40,068 nt of DNA from NCBI GenBank assembly GCA_959601045.1, contig CAUGNZ010000022.1, positions 1 to 40,068 on the forward strand, given 5' to 3'. This DNA is from an uncultured Collinsella sp. (GTDB lineage: Bacteria > Actinomycetota > Coriobacteriia > Coriobacteriales > Coriobacteriaceae). A program made the position numbers and the translations under genes. This document shows, one piece after another, positions 6,989 to 14,886 of the stretch. Position 1 is the first letter of the stretch. The number at the start of each line of letters is the position of its first letter. A model generated the notes under the pieces. That model was given only the letters and a program-made list of their open reading frames with translations. It made no database searches and was not told the DNA's origin.

Positions 6989-7651
6989 ATGTCCGAAAAG
7001 AGTGCCCTGTTCATGGCGCGCACGACGCGCTTCCACGAGTTTGCCCGCAGCTTGACGACTACCCTGGGTGTCGAGGTGAGCCTGGCAACCCCCGATTCGC
7101 CAACTGCGGCGCACGACTTTGACCTGCTGATCCTCGATTCCGACGGCATCCGCAGCGACCGCATCGATCAGATTGCCAAGTGGCTTGACGATCGCGGCGG
7201 TGTCCCCATGTTGGTGATCGTCGACGATGAGGCGCTCGGTACCCTGCGCCTGCCGAATCACGCGCATGCCGACTTTGTGTGCCCCACGGCGACGCCCAAC
7301 GAGCTTAAGGCTCGCGCGCAGCGCCTGATGGGCGAGGAGGAGACCGTCACCGCCGACGATGTGCTCAACATCGATAACCTCGAGATTAACCTGGCTACCT
7401 ACCAGGTGACACTCGATAACGAGCCCATCGACCTGACGCTGATGGAGTACTCGCTGCTGAGCTTTTTGGCGACGCACCCCAACCGCGCCTACAGCCGTGA
7501 GGTGCTGCTGCACCGCGTGTGGGGCTTTGAGTACTGCGGCGGCACGCGTACCGTCGACGTGCACATTCGACGCATCCGCTCCAAGGTGGGCCCGCAGATT
7601 GCAGCGCACATCACCACCGTCCGCGGCGTGGGATATCTGTTTAAGGACTAG
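6989..7651 (+). CDS. OmpR/PhoB-type winged-helix response regulator, GlnR-like
   Basis: 220 residues. The N-terminal 110 residues form a divergent receiver domain: LLILDSDG keeps an Asp (residue 50), but the usual acidic pocket near the N-terminus and the typical Lys context are not recognisable (the equivalent of the last strand reads ADFVCPTATPNELKARAQ). Residues 122-218 are a clear PhoB-type winged helix (LMEYSLLSFLATHPNRAYSR, then VWGFEYCGGTRTVDVHIRRIRSKV and RGVGYLF). No histidine kinase gene is near. An orphan OmpR-type regulator with an atypical receiver next to glnA is the hallmark of actinobacterial GlnR, so that is the best guess. TTTGGAGG before 6989 fixes the start. Confidence 0.85.
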   Translation: MSEKSALFMARTTRFHEFARSLTTTLGVEVSLATPDSPTAAHDFDLLILDSDGIRSDRIDQIAKWLDDRGGVPMLVIVDDEALGTLRLPNHAHADFVCPTATPNELKARAQRLMGEEETVTADDVLNIDNLEINLATYQVTLDNEPIDLTLMEYSLLSFLATHPNRAYSREVLLHRVWGFEYCGGTRTVDVHIRRIRSKVGPQIAAHITTVRGVGYLFKD

Positions 7652-7655
7652 ATTT

Positions 7656-7692
7656 CCACCACAAAGGGGACAGGCACCTTTGTGGTGGTTTT
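7656..7692 (+). repeat. F1 palindromic repeat, copy A; likely terminator
   Basis: 12-bp perfect arms CCACCACAAAGG (7656-7667 / 7677-7688), loop GGACAGGCA, then TTTT. It starts four bases after the regulator stop codon and can act as its terminator. Confidence 0.85.
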
Positions 7693-7806
7693 GCCGCAGG
7701 TGCGGGTTCCCTTCGAGTTTGCAGCAGAACTTAAGCCTTCCTAAAAGATTGCGTTCTCGTACACGTACGCCCGCATATTGGGGTACAACTCAACGTGAAC
7801 AATGAT

Positions 7807-7840
7807 GGCCCGCCACATGTTTGGCGGGCCTTTGGTTATT
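7807..7840 (+). terminator. Hairpin just upstream of htrA
   Basis: GGCCCGCCA (7807-7815) pairs perfectly with TGGCGGGCC (7822-7830), followed by TTTGGTTATTT. It lies 20 bp before htrA, either ending upstream transcription or forming an attenuator in the htrA leader. Confidence 0.6.
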
Positions 7841-7859
7841 TGACGAAAGGATCGCAGCT

Positions 7860-9320
7860 ATGAGCGAGAACGATTCCCAGCGTCCCCAGGACGCGGGCAA
7901 CGCCGGCGAGACTCAGCAGCAGCCGCGTGTGCAGGTAGAGTCGACGCCTGCCGACAGCAACATTCCCTACGTGCAGGCCTACGACACGCAGACCGGAAAG
8001 CCGCTGGGCAGCCAGCAGGTTGTAAACAAGCACACAGTGGTCAAGACTAAGACCAAAAAGCTGCCGATCTTTATTACGGCGCTTGCCGGTTGTGCCTGCG
8101 GCGCCCTGCTGGTCATTGCGCTCATTATGAGCGGCACGCTCAACATTGGCGGCGGAAAGAATGCCGTGACGGCGGGTGCTTCGGGTTCATCGACGCAAAA
8201 GATTACGATTGATTCCGAGGACACCACGCTGGCCGAGGCCGTTTCTGCCAAGGCGTTGCCCTCCGTGGTTTCCATTACCGCCACTTCGAGCGGTGGCCAG
8301 AATGGCTCGCTTTCGCAGTCTGCCGACGAGTCGGACAGCTCGGGCAGCGTCGGCTCGGGCGTGGTGCTCGATACCGAGGGCCACATCCTCACCAACAACC
8401 ACGTGGTCGATGGCTATGACCAGTACGTGGTGACCATGGATGACGGCACCACCTACGAGGCCGAGTTCGTGGGCAACGACGCTTCGAGCGACCTGGCCGT
8501 CATCAAGCTCAAGGACGCAGACGCCTCCAAGCTCACGCCGATTGAGATCGGTGATTCCTCCAAGCTCAACGTGGGCGAGTGGGTCATGGCGATCGGCTCG
8601 CCGTTCGGCAACGAGCAGTCTGTCTCCACGGGTATCGTCTCGGCGCTCTATCGCTCCACGGCCATGAGCTCTGCCAACGGTAACACCATCTATGCCAACA
8701 TGATCCAGACCGATGCCGCCATCAACCCGGGCAACTCCGGCGGCGCGCTCGTTAACGATAACGGCGAGCTTGTGGGTATCAACTCGCTCATCGAGAGCTA
8801 CTCGGGCTCCAGCTCGGGCGTGGGCTTTGCCATTCCGGTCAACTATGCCAAGAACATTGCCGACCAGATTATCGACGGCAAGACGCCGGTGCATCCGTAC
8901 ATGGGCGCTACGCTTTCGAGCGTCAACGCGCTCAACGCCCGCACCAACAAGCTGAGCACCGATAGCGGCGCGTATGTGGCGAGCGTCGTTGAGGATGGTC
9001 CTGCTGCCAAGGCCGGCATTCAGGAGGGCGATGTCATCACCAAGCTGGGCGACGACGAGATCACGAGCGCCGATGGCCTGATCATCGCGCTGCGCAGCCA
9101 CGAGGTGGGCGAGAAGGTCGAGATCACGCTCATGCGCGGCAAGGAAGAGAAGAAGGTCACTGTCGAGCTGGGCTCCGACGAGGAGCTGCAGAACCAGCAG
9201 CAGGACGACAGCGCGACCGACACCGGCAACGGCGGTATTACCGACGAGCAGCTGCGCCAGTACCTGGAGGAGCTGCTCGGCCAGCAAGGCCAGGGGCAAG
9301 GCCACGGCCAGGGCTACTAA
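7860..9320 (+). CDS. htrA: HtrA/DegP-family membrane-anchored serine protease with PDZ domain
   Basis: 486 residues. A charged, Gln/Pro-rich cytoplasmic N-terminus (1-66) precedes one transmembrane segment at about 68-91 (FITALAGCACGALLVIALIM), so the protease domain is outside the cell. The trypsin-like triad is visible: His181 in TNNHVVDG, Asp211 in SSDLAVIKL and Ser293 in NPGNSGGAL. One PDZ domain spans about 345-435 (GAYVASVVEDGPAAKAGIQ and on). The C-terminal tail is low-complexity and ends in Gly/Gln/His repeats. Likely extracytoplasmic protein quality control. GAAAGGA eight bases upstream selects the ATG at 7860 over the earlier in-frame ATG. Confidence 0.95.
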   Translation: MSENDSQRPQDAGNAGETQQQPRVQVESTPADSNIPYVQAYDTQTGKPLGSQQVVNKHTVVKTKTKKLPIFITALAGCACGALLVIALIMSGTLNIGGGKNAVTAGASGSSTQKITIDSEDTTLAEAVSAKALPSVVSITATSSGGQNGSLSQSADESDSSGSVGSGVVLDTEGHILTNNHVVDGYDQYVVTMDDGTTYEAEFVGNDASSDLAVIKLKDADASKLTPIEIGDSSKLNVGEWVMAIGSPFGNEQSVSTGIVSALYRSTAMSSANGNTIYANMIQTDAAINPGNSGGALVNDNGELVGINSLIESYSGSSSGVGFAIPVNYAKNIADQIIDGKTPVHPYMGATLSSVNALNARTNKLSTDSGAYVASVVEDGPAAKAGIQEGDVITKLGDDEITSADGLIIALRSHEVGEKVEITLMRGKEEKKVTVELGSDEELQNQQQDDSATDTGNGGITDEQLRQYLEELLGQQGQGQGHGQGY

Positions 9321-9349
9321 CGAGCCGTTTCGCACATATCGAGGCCAGG

Positions 9350-9384
9350 GGGCTGTCCCATCAACGTGGGACAGCCCTTTTTTT
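9350..9384 (+). terminator. Intrinsic terminator of htrA
   Basis: 11-bp perfect stem GGGCTGTCCCA / TGGGACAGCCC (9350-9360, 9367-9377), six-base loop and a T7 tail. Confidence 0.95.
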
Positions 9385-9389
9385 CTTAT

Positions 9390-9420
9390 TGATCCGTTGG
9401 GGACGGAGGAAAACGGATCA
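9390..9420. repeat. REP-like palindrome with GGGGACGGAGG loop
   Basis: TGATCCGTT (9390-9398) pairs with AACGGATCA (9412-9420). The loop contains GGGGAC, similar to the F1 repeats, but the arms differ. Only one copy was found in the window. Confidence 0.55.
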
Positions 9421-9567
9421 TTTAGAGCTGATAAGAGCATGGTTTAATCGCGCGACCCACCCCAGTCTGGCGGCTGCCGATTCGGTGCGGTTTGAGACCG
9501 CTATTCGGCCCCGTTGCGACCGGTGGTACTCTAGTGTCCGTTTGAAATCGAGCGAAGGAGTACCGCT

Positions 9568-11796
9568 ATGGAGCAATCGAGCCTGTTTGGTGACGGTGTG
9601 GATATCGATACCGAAGCGCCCGCGAGCGCGGATGCCGCCGCACTGACCGATGCCCGTGCCCAGGCGGCAGCGCGCGCGGCCGAGCTGCGCCACGAGCTCG
9701 ATTACCACGCCTACCGTTACTACATGCTCGACGCGCCCGAGATCACGGACGCCGCCTTTGACAAAATGCTCGTTGAGCTGCAGGAGATCGAGGCGGCCTA
9801 TCCTGACCTGGTGACGCCCGACAGCTATACCCAGCGCGTGGGCGGCTACGTGAGCGAGCAGTTTACGCCGGTCACGCATATGGCGCGCATGTATTCCATG
9901 GACGATGCCATGGACCTGGACGAGCTCGACGCGTGGCTCCAGCGCACTGAGGATGCGCTCGGTGCCGGCAGCGTCACCTATACCTGCGAGCTCAAGATCG
10001 ACGGTCTGGGCGTGGCGCTTACCTACCAAAACGGCACCTTTGTGCGCGCCGCCACGCGCGGTGACGGCACAACGGGCGAGGACGTGTCGCTCAACGTGCG
10101 TACCATCAAGGATGTGCCCATGCACCTGTCCGAGCCGGCGCTCGCCCACATGGGCGCCGACCGCGAGCGTACCATCGAAGTACGCGGCGAGGTCTATATG
10201 CCCAAAGGCAGCTTTGCTCGTCTGAATGAAGAGGCCGATGCCGAGGGCCGCGACCCCTTCGCCAACCCGCGCAACGCCGCCGCCGGATCGTTGCGCCAGA
10301 AGGATCCCAAGGTCACGGCGCGCCGCGACCTGGCCACCTTTATCTACGCCATTGCCGATACCGATCCGCTGCACGTCCACAGCCAGCGTGAGTTCCTCGA
10401 CTGGCTGCGCAGCGCCGGTTTTAGCGTCAACCCCAACGTGGCCCGCTGCGCCACGCCGGCCGAGGTCCACGAGTTCTGTGCCCAGGCCCTCGAGCATCGC
10501 GGCGACTTGGACTACGACATCGACGGCGTGGTCGTAAAGGTCGACAGCTTCCAGCAGCAGCTCGACCTGGGCTTTACTGCTCGCGCACCGCGCTGGGCCA
10601 TTGCCTTTAAGTTCCCGCCCGAGGAAAAGCAGACCGTCCTACGCGAAATTCGCATCCAGGTGGGCCGCACCGGTGTGCTCACGCCGGTCGCCGAGTTCGA
10701 CCCGGTGACGGTTGCCGGCTCCACCATCGCGCGCGCCACGCTGCACAACATCGACGAGATCCGTCGTAAAAACGTGCGCGAGGGCGATACCATCATCGTG
10801 CACAAGGCGGGCGACGTGATTCCCGAGGTCGTGGGGCCGGTGCTCGACAAGCGCCCGGCCGATTCGGTCGACTGGCACATGCCCGAGGTCTGTCCCGTGT
10901 GCGGCAGCCCCGTGGTTCACGAGGATGGCGAGGTAGCCTACCGCTGCGTGTCCATCGATTGCCCCGCACAGCTCAAGGAGCGCCTGCTCCACTGGGTGAG
11001 CCGCGGTTGCATGGACGTCGACGGCCTGGGCGACGAGATCGTCGACAAGATGATCGCCGCCGGTCTGATCCATGATGTCGCGGACTTCTACCAGCTCACG
11101 GTCGACGATATCGCCGGCCTGGACACAGGGCGCACCTATGCCAGCTCCAACAGCAAAAAGGGCGTCAAGAAGGGCGACCCCATTCCGGTGGGCCTCAAGA
11201 CGGCCGAGAAAATCATCGCCGAGCTCAACAAGTCCAAGAGCCAGCCACTCGGTCGCGTGCTGTTTGCCCTGGGCATCCGCCATGTGGGCAAGAGCGTGGG
11301 CGAGGTCATCGCCGAGCGATTCCTGTCGATCGACAAGCTCATCTTGGCGAGCGAAGAGGACATCGCCGAGTGTGAGGGTATCGGTCCCAAGATTGCGGCG
11401 AGCGTCAAGCAGTTCCTGGCCGTGCCCGAGAACCTCGCCGTGCTGGAGCGCCTGCGCCAGGCGGGCCTGTCGCTCGAGGTCGACTTGGGCGCCGCGCATG
11501 CACAAGCCGCAGCCGACGCTGGCGTGGCAGGCGATCTCGCTGACGCCCAGCCGCTCGCGGGCCTGACGTTTGTGCTGACCGGCACGCTCGTCAACCGCAC
11601 ACGCGACGAGGCGGGTGCGGCGCTCAAGGTGCTCGGCGCCAAGGTTTCGGGCAGCGTGTCAAAGAGGACGAGCTATCTGGTCGCCGGTCCCAAAGCGGGC
11701 TCCAAGCTCGCCAAGGCCGAGCAGCTGGGTGTGCCCGTGCTGGACGAGGACGCGCTCGAGCGGATCTTGGCTACTGGCGAGGTGCCCCAGGCTTAA
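9568..11796 (+). CDS. ligA: NAD+-dependent DNA ligase LigA
   Basis: Seals nicks in duplex DNA using NAD+. 742 residues, slightly long because of about 25 extra N-terminal residues. The Ia domain is followed by the adenylation motif CELKIDG with the nucleophile Lys143, the RGDGTTGEDV motif, an OB fold, a Cys4 zinc finger (CPVCGSPV beginning at Cys442, then YRC and DCPAQ), helix-hairpin-helix repeats (ALGIRHVGKSVG, CEGIGPKIAASV) and a BRCT domain from about residue 659 to the end (LAGLTFVLTGTL, RTSYLVAGPKAGSKLAKAEQ). AAGGAG precedes the ATG. It stands alone as a transcription unit between an htrA terminator and a convergent MATE gene. Confidence 0.98.
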   Translation: MEQSSLFGDGVDIDTEAPASADAAALTDARAQAAARAAELRHELDYHAYRYYMLDAPEITDAAFDKMLVELQEIEAAYPDLVTPDSYTQRVGGYVSEQFTPVTHMARMYSMDDAMDLDELDAWLQRTEDALGAGSVTYTCELKIDGLGVALTYQNGTFVRAATRGDGTTGEDVSLNVRTIKDVPMHLSEPALAHMGADRERTIEVRGEVYMPKGSFARLNEEADAEGRDPFANPRNAAAGSLRQKDPKVTARRDLATFIYAIADTDPLHVHSQREFLDWLRSAGFSVNPNVARCATPAEVHEFCAQALEHRGDLDYDIDGVVVKVDSFQQQLDLGFTARAPRWAIAFKFPPEEKQTVLREIRIQVGRTGVLTPVAEFDPVTVAGSTIARATLHNIDEIRRKNVREGDTIIVHKAGDVIPEVVGPVLDKRPADSVDWHMPEVCPVCGSPVVHEDGEVAYRCVSIDCPAQLKERLLHWVSRGCMDVDGLGDEIVDKMIAAGLIHDVADFYQLTVDDIAGLDTGRTYASSNSKKGVKKGDPIPVGLKTAEKIIAELNKSKSQPLGRVLFALGIRHVGKSVGEVIAERFLSIDKLILASEEDIAECEGIGPKIAASVKQFLAVPENLAVLERLRQAGLSLEVDLGAAHAQAAADAGVAGDLADAQPLAGLTFVLTGTLVNRTRDEAGAALKVLGAKVSGSVSKRTSYLVAGPKAGSKLAKAEQLGVPVLDEDALERILATGEVPQA

Positions 11797-11818
11797 GGCG
11801 CCGATAATCAAATTGGAA

Positions 11819-11850
11819 AACCTCCCGGAAAGCATGATGCCTTCCAGGCG
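11819..11850. terminator. Likely bidirectional terminator between ligA and the MATE unit
   Basis: CCTCCCGGAAAG pairs imperfectly with CTTCCAGG around GCATGATGC. On the minus strand it is followed by AGGTTTTCC; convergent genes lie on both sides. Confidence 0.5.
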
Positions 11851-11854
11851 GATC

Positions 11855-11944
11855 TTACTTTGCTGGGGCAACCGGCACCGTGATCTGTGTCACGTAGGTT
11901 GCCGGATCATCGCTGATGATGTCGTCGATGAGGGCGATCTCGCG
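11855..11944 (-). pseudogene. C-terminal remnant of an effector-binding (GyrI/BmrR-like) regulator
   Basis: Immediately downstream of the MATE stop codon, after eight bases and a TGA, the minus strand reads 29 codons that look like real protein: REIALIDDIIS, DDPATYVTQITVPVAPAK, then TAA. An IDD-x-I-S-x(2)-P-x-x-YVT-x-I-x-VPV ending is typical of the C-terminus of GyrI-like effector-binding domains found on MerR and AraC regulators. No start codon or upstream domain remains, so this is a gene tail left after a deletion. The MerR-type promoter of the adjacent MATE gene supports the idea that the lost gene encoded its regulator. Based on motif memory only. Confidence 0.45.
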
Positions 11945-11952
11945 TCACCCCG

Positions 11953-13299
11953 CTACGCTGCCAATTTGTCAAAAGCTCCGCGGCGGTTGAGCACGGTAAA
12001 CGCGACAACACAAATGACCGCCGATAGAATCGACCCGCACGGCGAGGCGATGCCCATAGGAAACAACGTATCAGAATAGGCGTTCGACAGCAGCCACGCG
12101 CCCGGCACGCGAATGAGCGCCACGGCCAGCACGTTGTGCGCAAAGCCGATGTAGCTCTTGCCGTACGCAGCGAAAAAGCCGCTAAAGCAAATGTGGATGC
12201 CGGCAAAAATCGCGTCGAAAATATAACTGTGCATATAGCCGGTACCGGCCGCGACCACTGCGGGGTCCTTGGCAAAAAAGCCAATAAACGCCGGCGCCAC
12301 CAGCCACATCAGCACCGTGATCAGGCAGCCGTACACTACCGAGATGGTCATGGCATCCTTGAGCACCTGACGCGCGCGGTCACCCTTGCCCGCGCCGGCG
12401 TTTTGCGCCGTGAGTGCGCTGACGGTGGCGCCCATGGAGCTCGGCACAATGAACAAAAAGCTGATCATCTTTTCGACCAGGCCCACGGCGGCGGCGTCGA
12501 CTAGCCCTCGGTGGTTGGCGATGACGGTGATAAACATAAACGCCACCTGGATGCAGCCGTCCTGCACGGCCACGGGCACACCGATCTTAAGGATGCTACC
12601 GAGCACTTCGGGCTGGGGGCGCAGGTCGCTGCGCTTGAGGTGAATGTACGTACGACGGCTCTTGAGCCACACGAGTGCGAGGGCCACGCTTGCCGTCTGG
12701 GCGGTTACCGTACCGAGCGCCGCGCCCACGGGGCCGAGTCCCATGTGGCCGATAAACAAAAAGTCGAGCGCGATGTTAATGATGCACGCCACGCCGATCA
12801 CGTACATGGGCGAGCGCGAATCGCCTAGGCCGCGAAAGATAGCCGAGAGGATGTTGTAGGCGGCGATAAAGGGAATGCCGACAAAGCAGATGCGCAGGTA
12901 AGCAGCGGTGCCTTCGACCGCCTCGGCCGGCGTGCCAATGAGTGCCACGATCTGCGGGCACAGTGCGAGCAGGACGGCGGCCAGCACCACCGAGACACCC
13001 ATAAAGAGCGTGATGGTGTTGCCGATGGCAACCTCGGCGCGGTCGAAGCGGCGCGAGCCCACAGCGTGGCCGACGATGACCGTCGTTCCCATGGCCAGGC
13101 CCACGAGCGTCACGGTAATGATATAGAGCGTCTGCGCGCCATTGCCCACGGCGGTGATGCCGGCGGCGCCGCTAAACTGTCCCATCATGTACAGGTCGGC
13201 CATGCCGTAGAGCATCTGCAAAAAGTACGAGAGCATATAAGGCAGGGCAAAGACCGCGATGGTCTTAAGGACATTGCCGCGTGTGAGGTCGTGTTCCAT
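11953..13299 (-). CDS. MATE-family multidrug efflux transporter
   Basis: 448 residues with about 12 hydrophobic segments, the MATE topology. Typical features are the N-terminal LPYMLSYFLQMLYGMADLYMMGQFSGAAGITAVGNG, read here in two parts (LPYMLSYFLQMLYGMADLYM and GQFSGAAGITAVGNG), GVACIINIALDFLFIGHMGLG in the centre, and VPSSMGATVSALTAQNAGAG in the second half. It likely expels cationic compounds using Na+ or H+. The start at 13299 (MEHDLTRGNVLKTIAVF) matches where the family begins, but no Shine-Dalgarno sequence is visible. Its promoter has the 19-bp spacer and central palindrome of MerR-controlled genes, and a regulator remnant lies downstream. Confidence 0.93.
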   Translation of the reverse strand: MEHDLTRGNVLKTIAVFALPYMLSYFLQMLYGMADLYMMGQFSGAAGITAVGNGAQTLYIITVTLVGLAMGTTVIVGHAVGSRRFDRAEVAIGNTITLFMGVSVVLAAVLLALCPQIVALIGTPAEAVEGTAAYLRICFVGIPFIAAYNILSAIFRGLGDSRSPMYVIGVACIINIALDFLFIGHMGLGPVGAALGTVTAQTASVALALVWLKSRRTYIHLKRSDLRPQPEVLGSILKIGVPVAVQDGCIQVAFMFITVIANHRGLVDAAAVGLVEKMISFLFIVPSSMGATVSALTAQNAGAGKGDRARQVLKDAMTISVVYGCLITVLMWLVAPAFIGFFAKDPAVVAAGTGYMHSYIFDAIFAGIHICFSGFFAAYGKSYIGFAHNVLAVALIRVPGAWLLSNAYSDTLFPMGIASPCGSILSAVICVVAFTVLNRRGAFDKLAA

Positions 13300-13339
13300 G
13301 GGCGGGGCTTTCTGGCTGGGTTTGTTTACGTACCAGTGT

Positions 13340-13370
13340 AGTGAAAACCCTACAACGATTGTAGAGTCAA
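13340..13370 (-). promoter_or_regulatory. MerR-type promoter/operator of the MATE gene
   Basis: Read on the minus strand: -35 TTGACT (13370-13365), a 19-bp spacer and -10-like TTCACT (13345-13340). The spacer holds the perfect dyad CTACAA-TCG-TTGTAG (13364-13350). An over-long 19-bp spacer filled with a dyad is the diagnostic architecture of MerR-family activated promoters. No intact MerR gene is in the window. Confidence 0.7.
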
Positions 13371-13451
13371 GGTTTGTGACGACGACGGGGCGAAAAAAGT
13401 CACGCTCCAAGCACGATGCTTTGACCCCTCCATGCTCCTCACCTCGCCTCG

Positions 13452-13513
13452 AACCATCACAACATTCGCCGTTTTTTGCCAAATCGGGGAAAGCATCGAA
13501 TGTTGTGATGGTT
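13452..13513. repeat. F2 palindromic repeat, copy A
   Basis: 17-bp perfect arms AACCATCACAACATTCG (13452-13468 / 13497-13513) around a 28-nt centre containing TTTTTTGCCAAA. Located upstream of the nuclease-like gene. Confidence 0.9.
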
Positions 13514-13615
13514 TTTCTGCCACTCGATCGGGTGGAATCGCTTTCTTGCGCGCGAAGGTGTGCGGACCCGTGGGCAGGGGAATAAGGTTGGTTATCCGAC
13601 TCCATTGGAGGGCTC

Positions 13616-14653
13616 ATGGACCTGCCGATCGTCCTGTCCCATAAGACTGCCTGGCTGTACCACAACGTGGCGCGCCCGTCCGAGCCGCTCTCGCGGGCAA
13701 GCAGCCTATACGATGAGGACTCGCTTGCTAACGAGGCGGAGCCAACTGCGGGCCTGCCCAAATTGGGGCTCGATGCCAAGGGGCTGAGGGCTTCAACGGC
13801 AGTCGGGATCGTTACCGACTATCTGCTTTCGCTTGGTATTCCACGAGAAGAACTCAATCATATCGATACGCTCGTCAACTTCGATTTTGAGCGCTCGACG
13901 CCGACTGGATTTAGGTGCCACGTGTTTGGAGCGCCGGTACCTCCAGGCCATCTTATCGAGGTGGCAGAGGACCTTCTGGTGGTTGATGAGGTCATGTGCT
14001 TTGTCCAAGCGGGTTCGTGGATGAGCGAGCCCGAGCAGCTGGAATATGGCTACGAGATCTGTGCCCGGTACCATTTGAATCATCTGTCGACAGGCGATTA
14101 TATCGAGATGGGGCAGAGGTATACCGTTGCCGACTTGATTGCTTATTGCAATGAGAACCGATCTCGTCAGGGGGCTGTACGCGCGGCCGCCGTGCTCAGG
14201 CGCGTGCACGATGGCTCGCGTTCGCCCATGGAGACGGCCACCGCAATCATGGTCGTCGCGAAACGTTCCCAGGGAGGGCTGGGATACGTCAAGATCGAGC
14301 TCAACCATCGGGTCGATGTTCCCAACGAGTTCAAGTATCTCGCAAAGGCCGGGTATTTCGAGATCGACGTATATGCGCCTGCGAGCGGTACGGGGATTGA
14401 ATATAACGGCTCGGACCATCTTGATAAACAGCGCAGCGCGTCGGATGCGGAGCGTATGACCGTGCTGAGCGCGCTGGGCTTTAGGATGATCGTCCTCACC
14501 GGGACTCAGTTTGCCCACCAGCTGCAATTGCACCGGGCGATGAACGCCATCGCACTCGCTATGGGCCTCAAGTGCGACCGAAGCGAAGCATTCCAAAAGC
14601 GGCAGAACGACCTGCGAGAATTCGTGATTCGGCACTGGGACGGCGACATTTAG
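13616..14653 (+). CDS. Uncharacterised protein with a C-terminal Vsr/DUF559-like nuclease-fold segment
   Basis: 345 residues, no signal peptide or membrane segment. The N-terminal half is not recognised. From about residue 200 the pattern SPMET ... YFEIDVYAP ... GIEYNGSDH ... ASDAERMTVLSALGFRMIVLTGTQ resembles the E-D-E core and following helix of Vsr/DUF559-type PD-(D/E)XK folds, in which a substrate-side Asp and an E-Y-x-G-x-x-H strand precede an arginine-rich helix. No catalytic Lys is obvious, so activity is uncertain. GGAGGG before the ATG supports the start. The gene is flanked on both sides by F2 palindromes. The family assignment is by pattern only; it could be a regulatory or abortive-infection protein. 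Confidence 0.75.
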   Translation: MDLPIVLSHKTAWLYHNVARPSEPLSRASSLYDEDSLANEAEPTAGLPKLGLDAKGLRASTAVGIVTDYLLSLGIPREELNHIDTLVNFDFERSTPTGFRCHVFGAPVPPGHLIEVAEDLLVVDEVMCFVQAGSWMSEPEQLEYGYEICARYHLNHLSTGDYIEMGQRYTVADLIAYCNENRSRQGAVRAAAVLRRVHDGSRSPMETATAIMVVAKRSQGGLGYVKIELNHRVDVPNEFKYLAKAGYFEIDVYAPASGTGIEYNGSDHLDKQRSASDAERMTVLSALGFRMIVLTGTQFAHQLQLHRAMNAIALAMGLKCDRSEAFQKRQNDLREFVIRHWDGDI

Positions 14654-14693
14654 GGGCGCTTTGGTCCTTCTACGGGGTGCCGCGGGCAGACAA

Positions 14694-14754
14694 ACCATCA
14701 CAACATTCGACGTTTTTTGCCAAAAACGGGAAAAGCACCGAATGTTGTGATGGT
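14694..14754. repeat. F2 palindromic repeat, copy B
   Basis: 16-bp perfect arms ACCATCACAACATTCG (14694-14709 / 14739-14754) with a centre resembling copy A (CGTTTTTTGCCAAAAAC). It lies 41 bp after the nuclease-like gene. Confidence 0.9.
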
Positions 14755-14886
14755 CTGTGCTGAGGATGGGCTTGGAAAGTCCGTTTTGCTCGAAGCGACC
14801 TGTCCTGTCGTACGGGTGTCGGCATGATTCTCCCGTGGGGTATTATGTTTTCCGAAGAATAAAACGCCGCGTGAGGGGAGGGCTGC

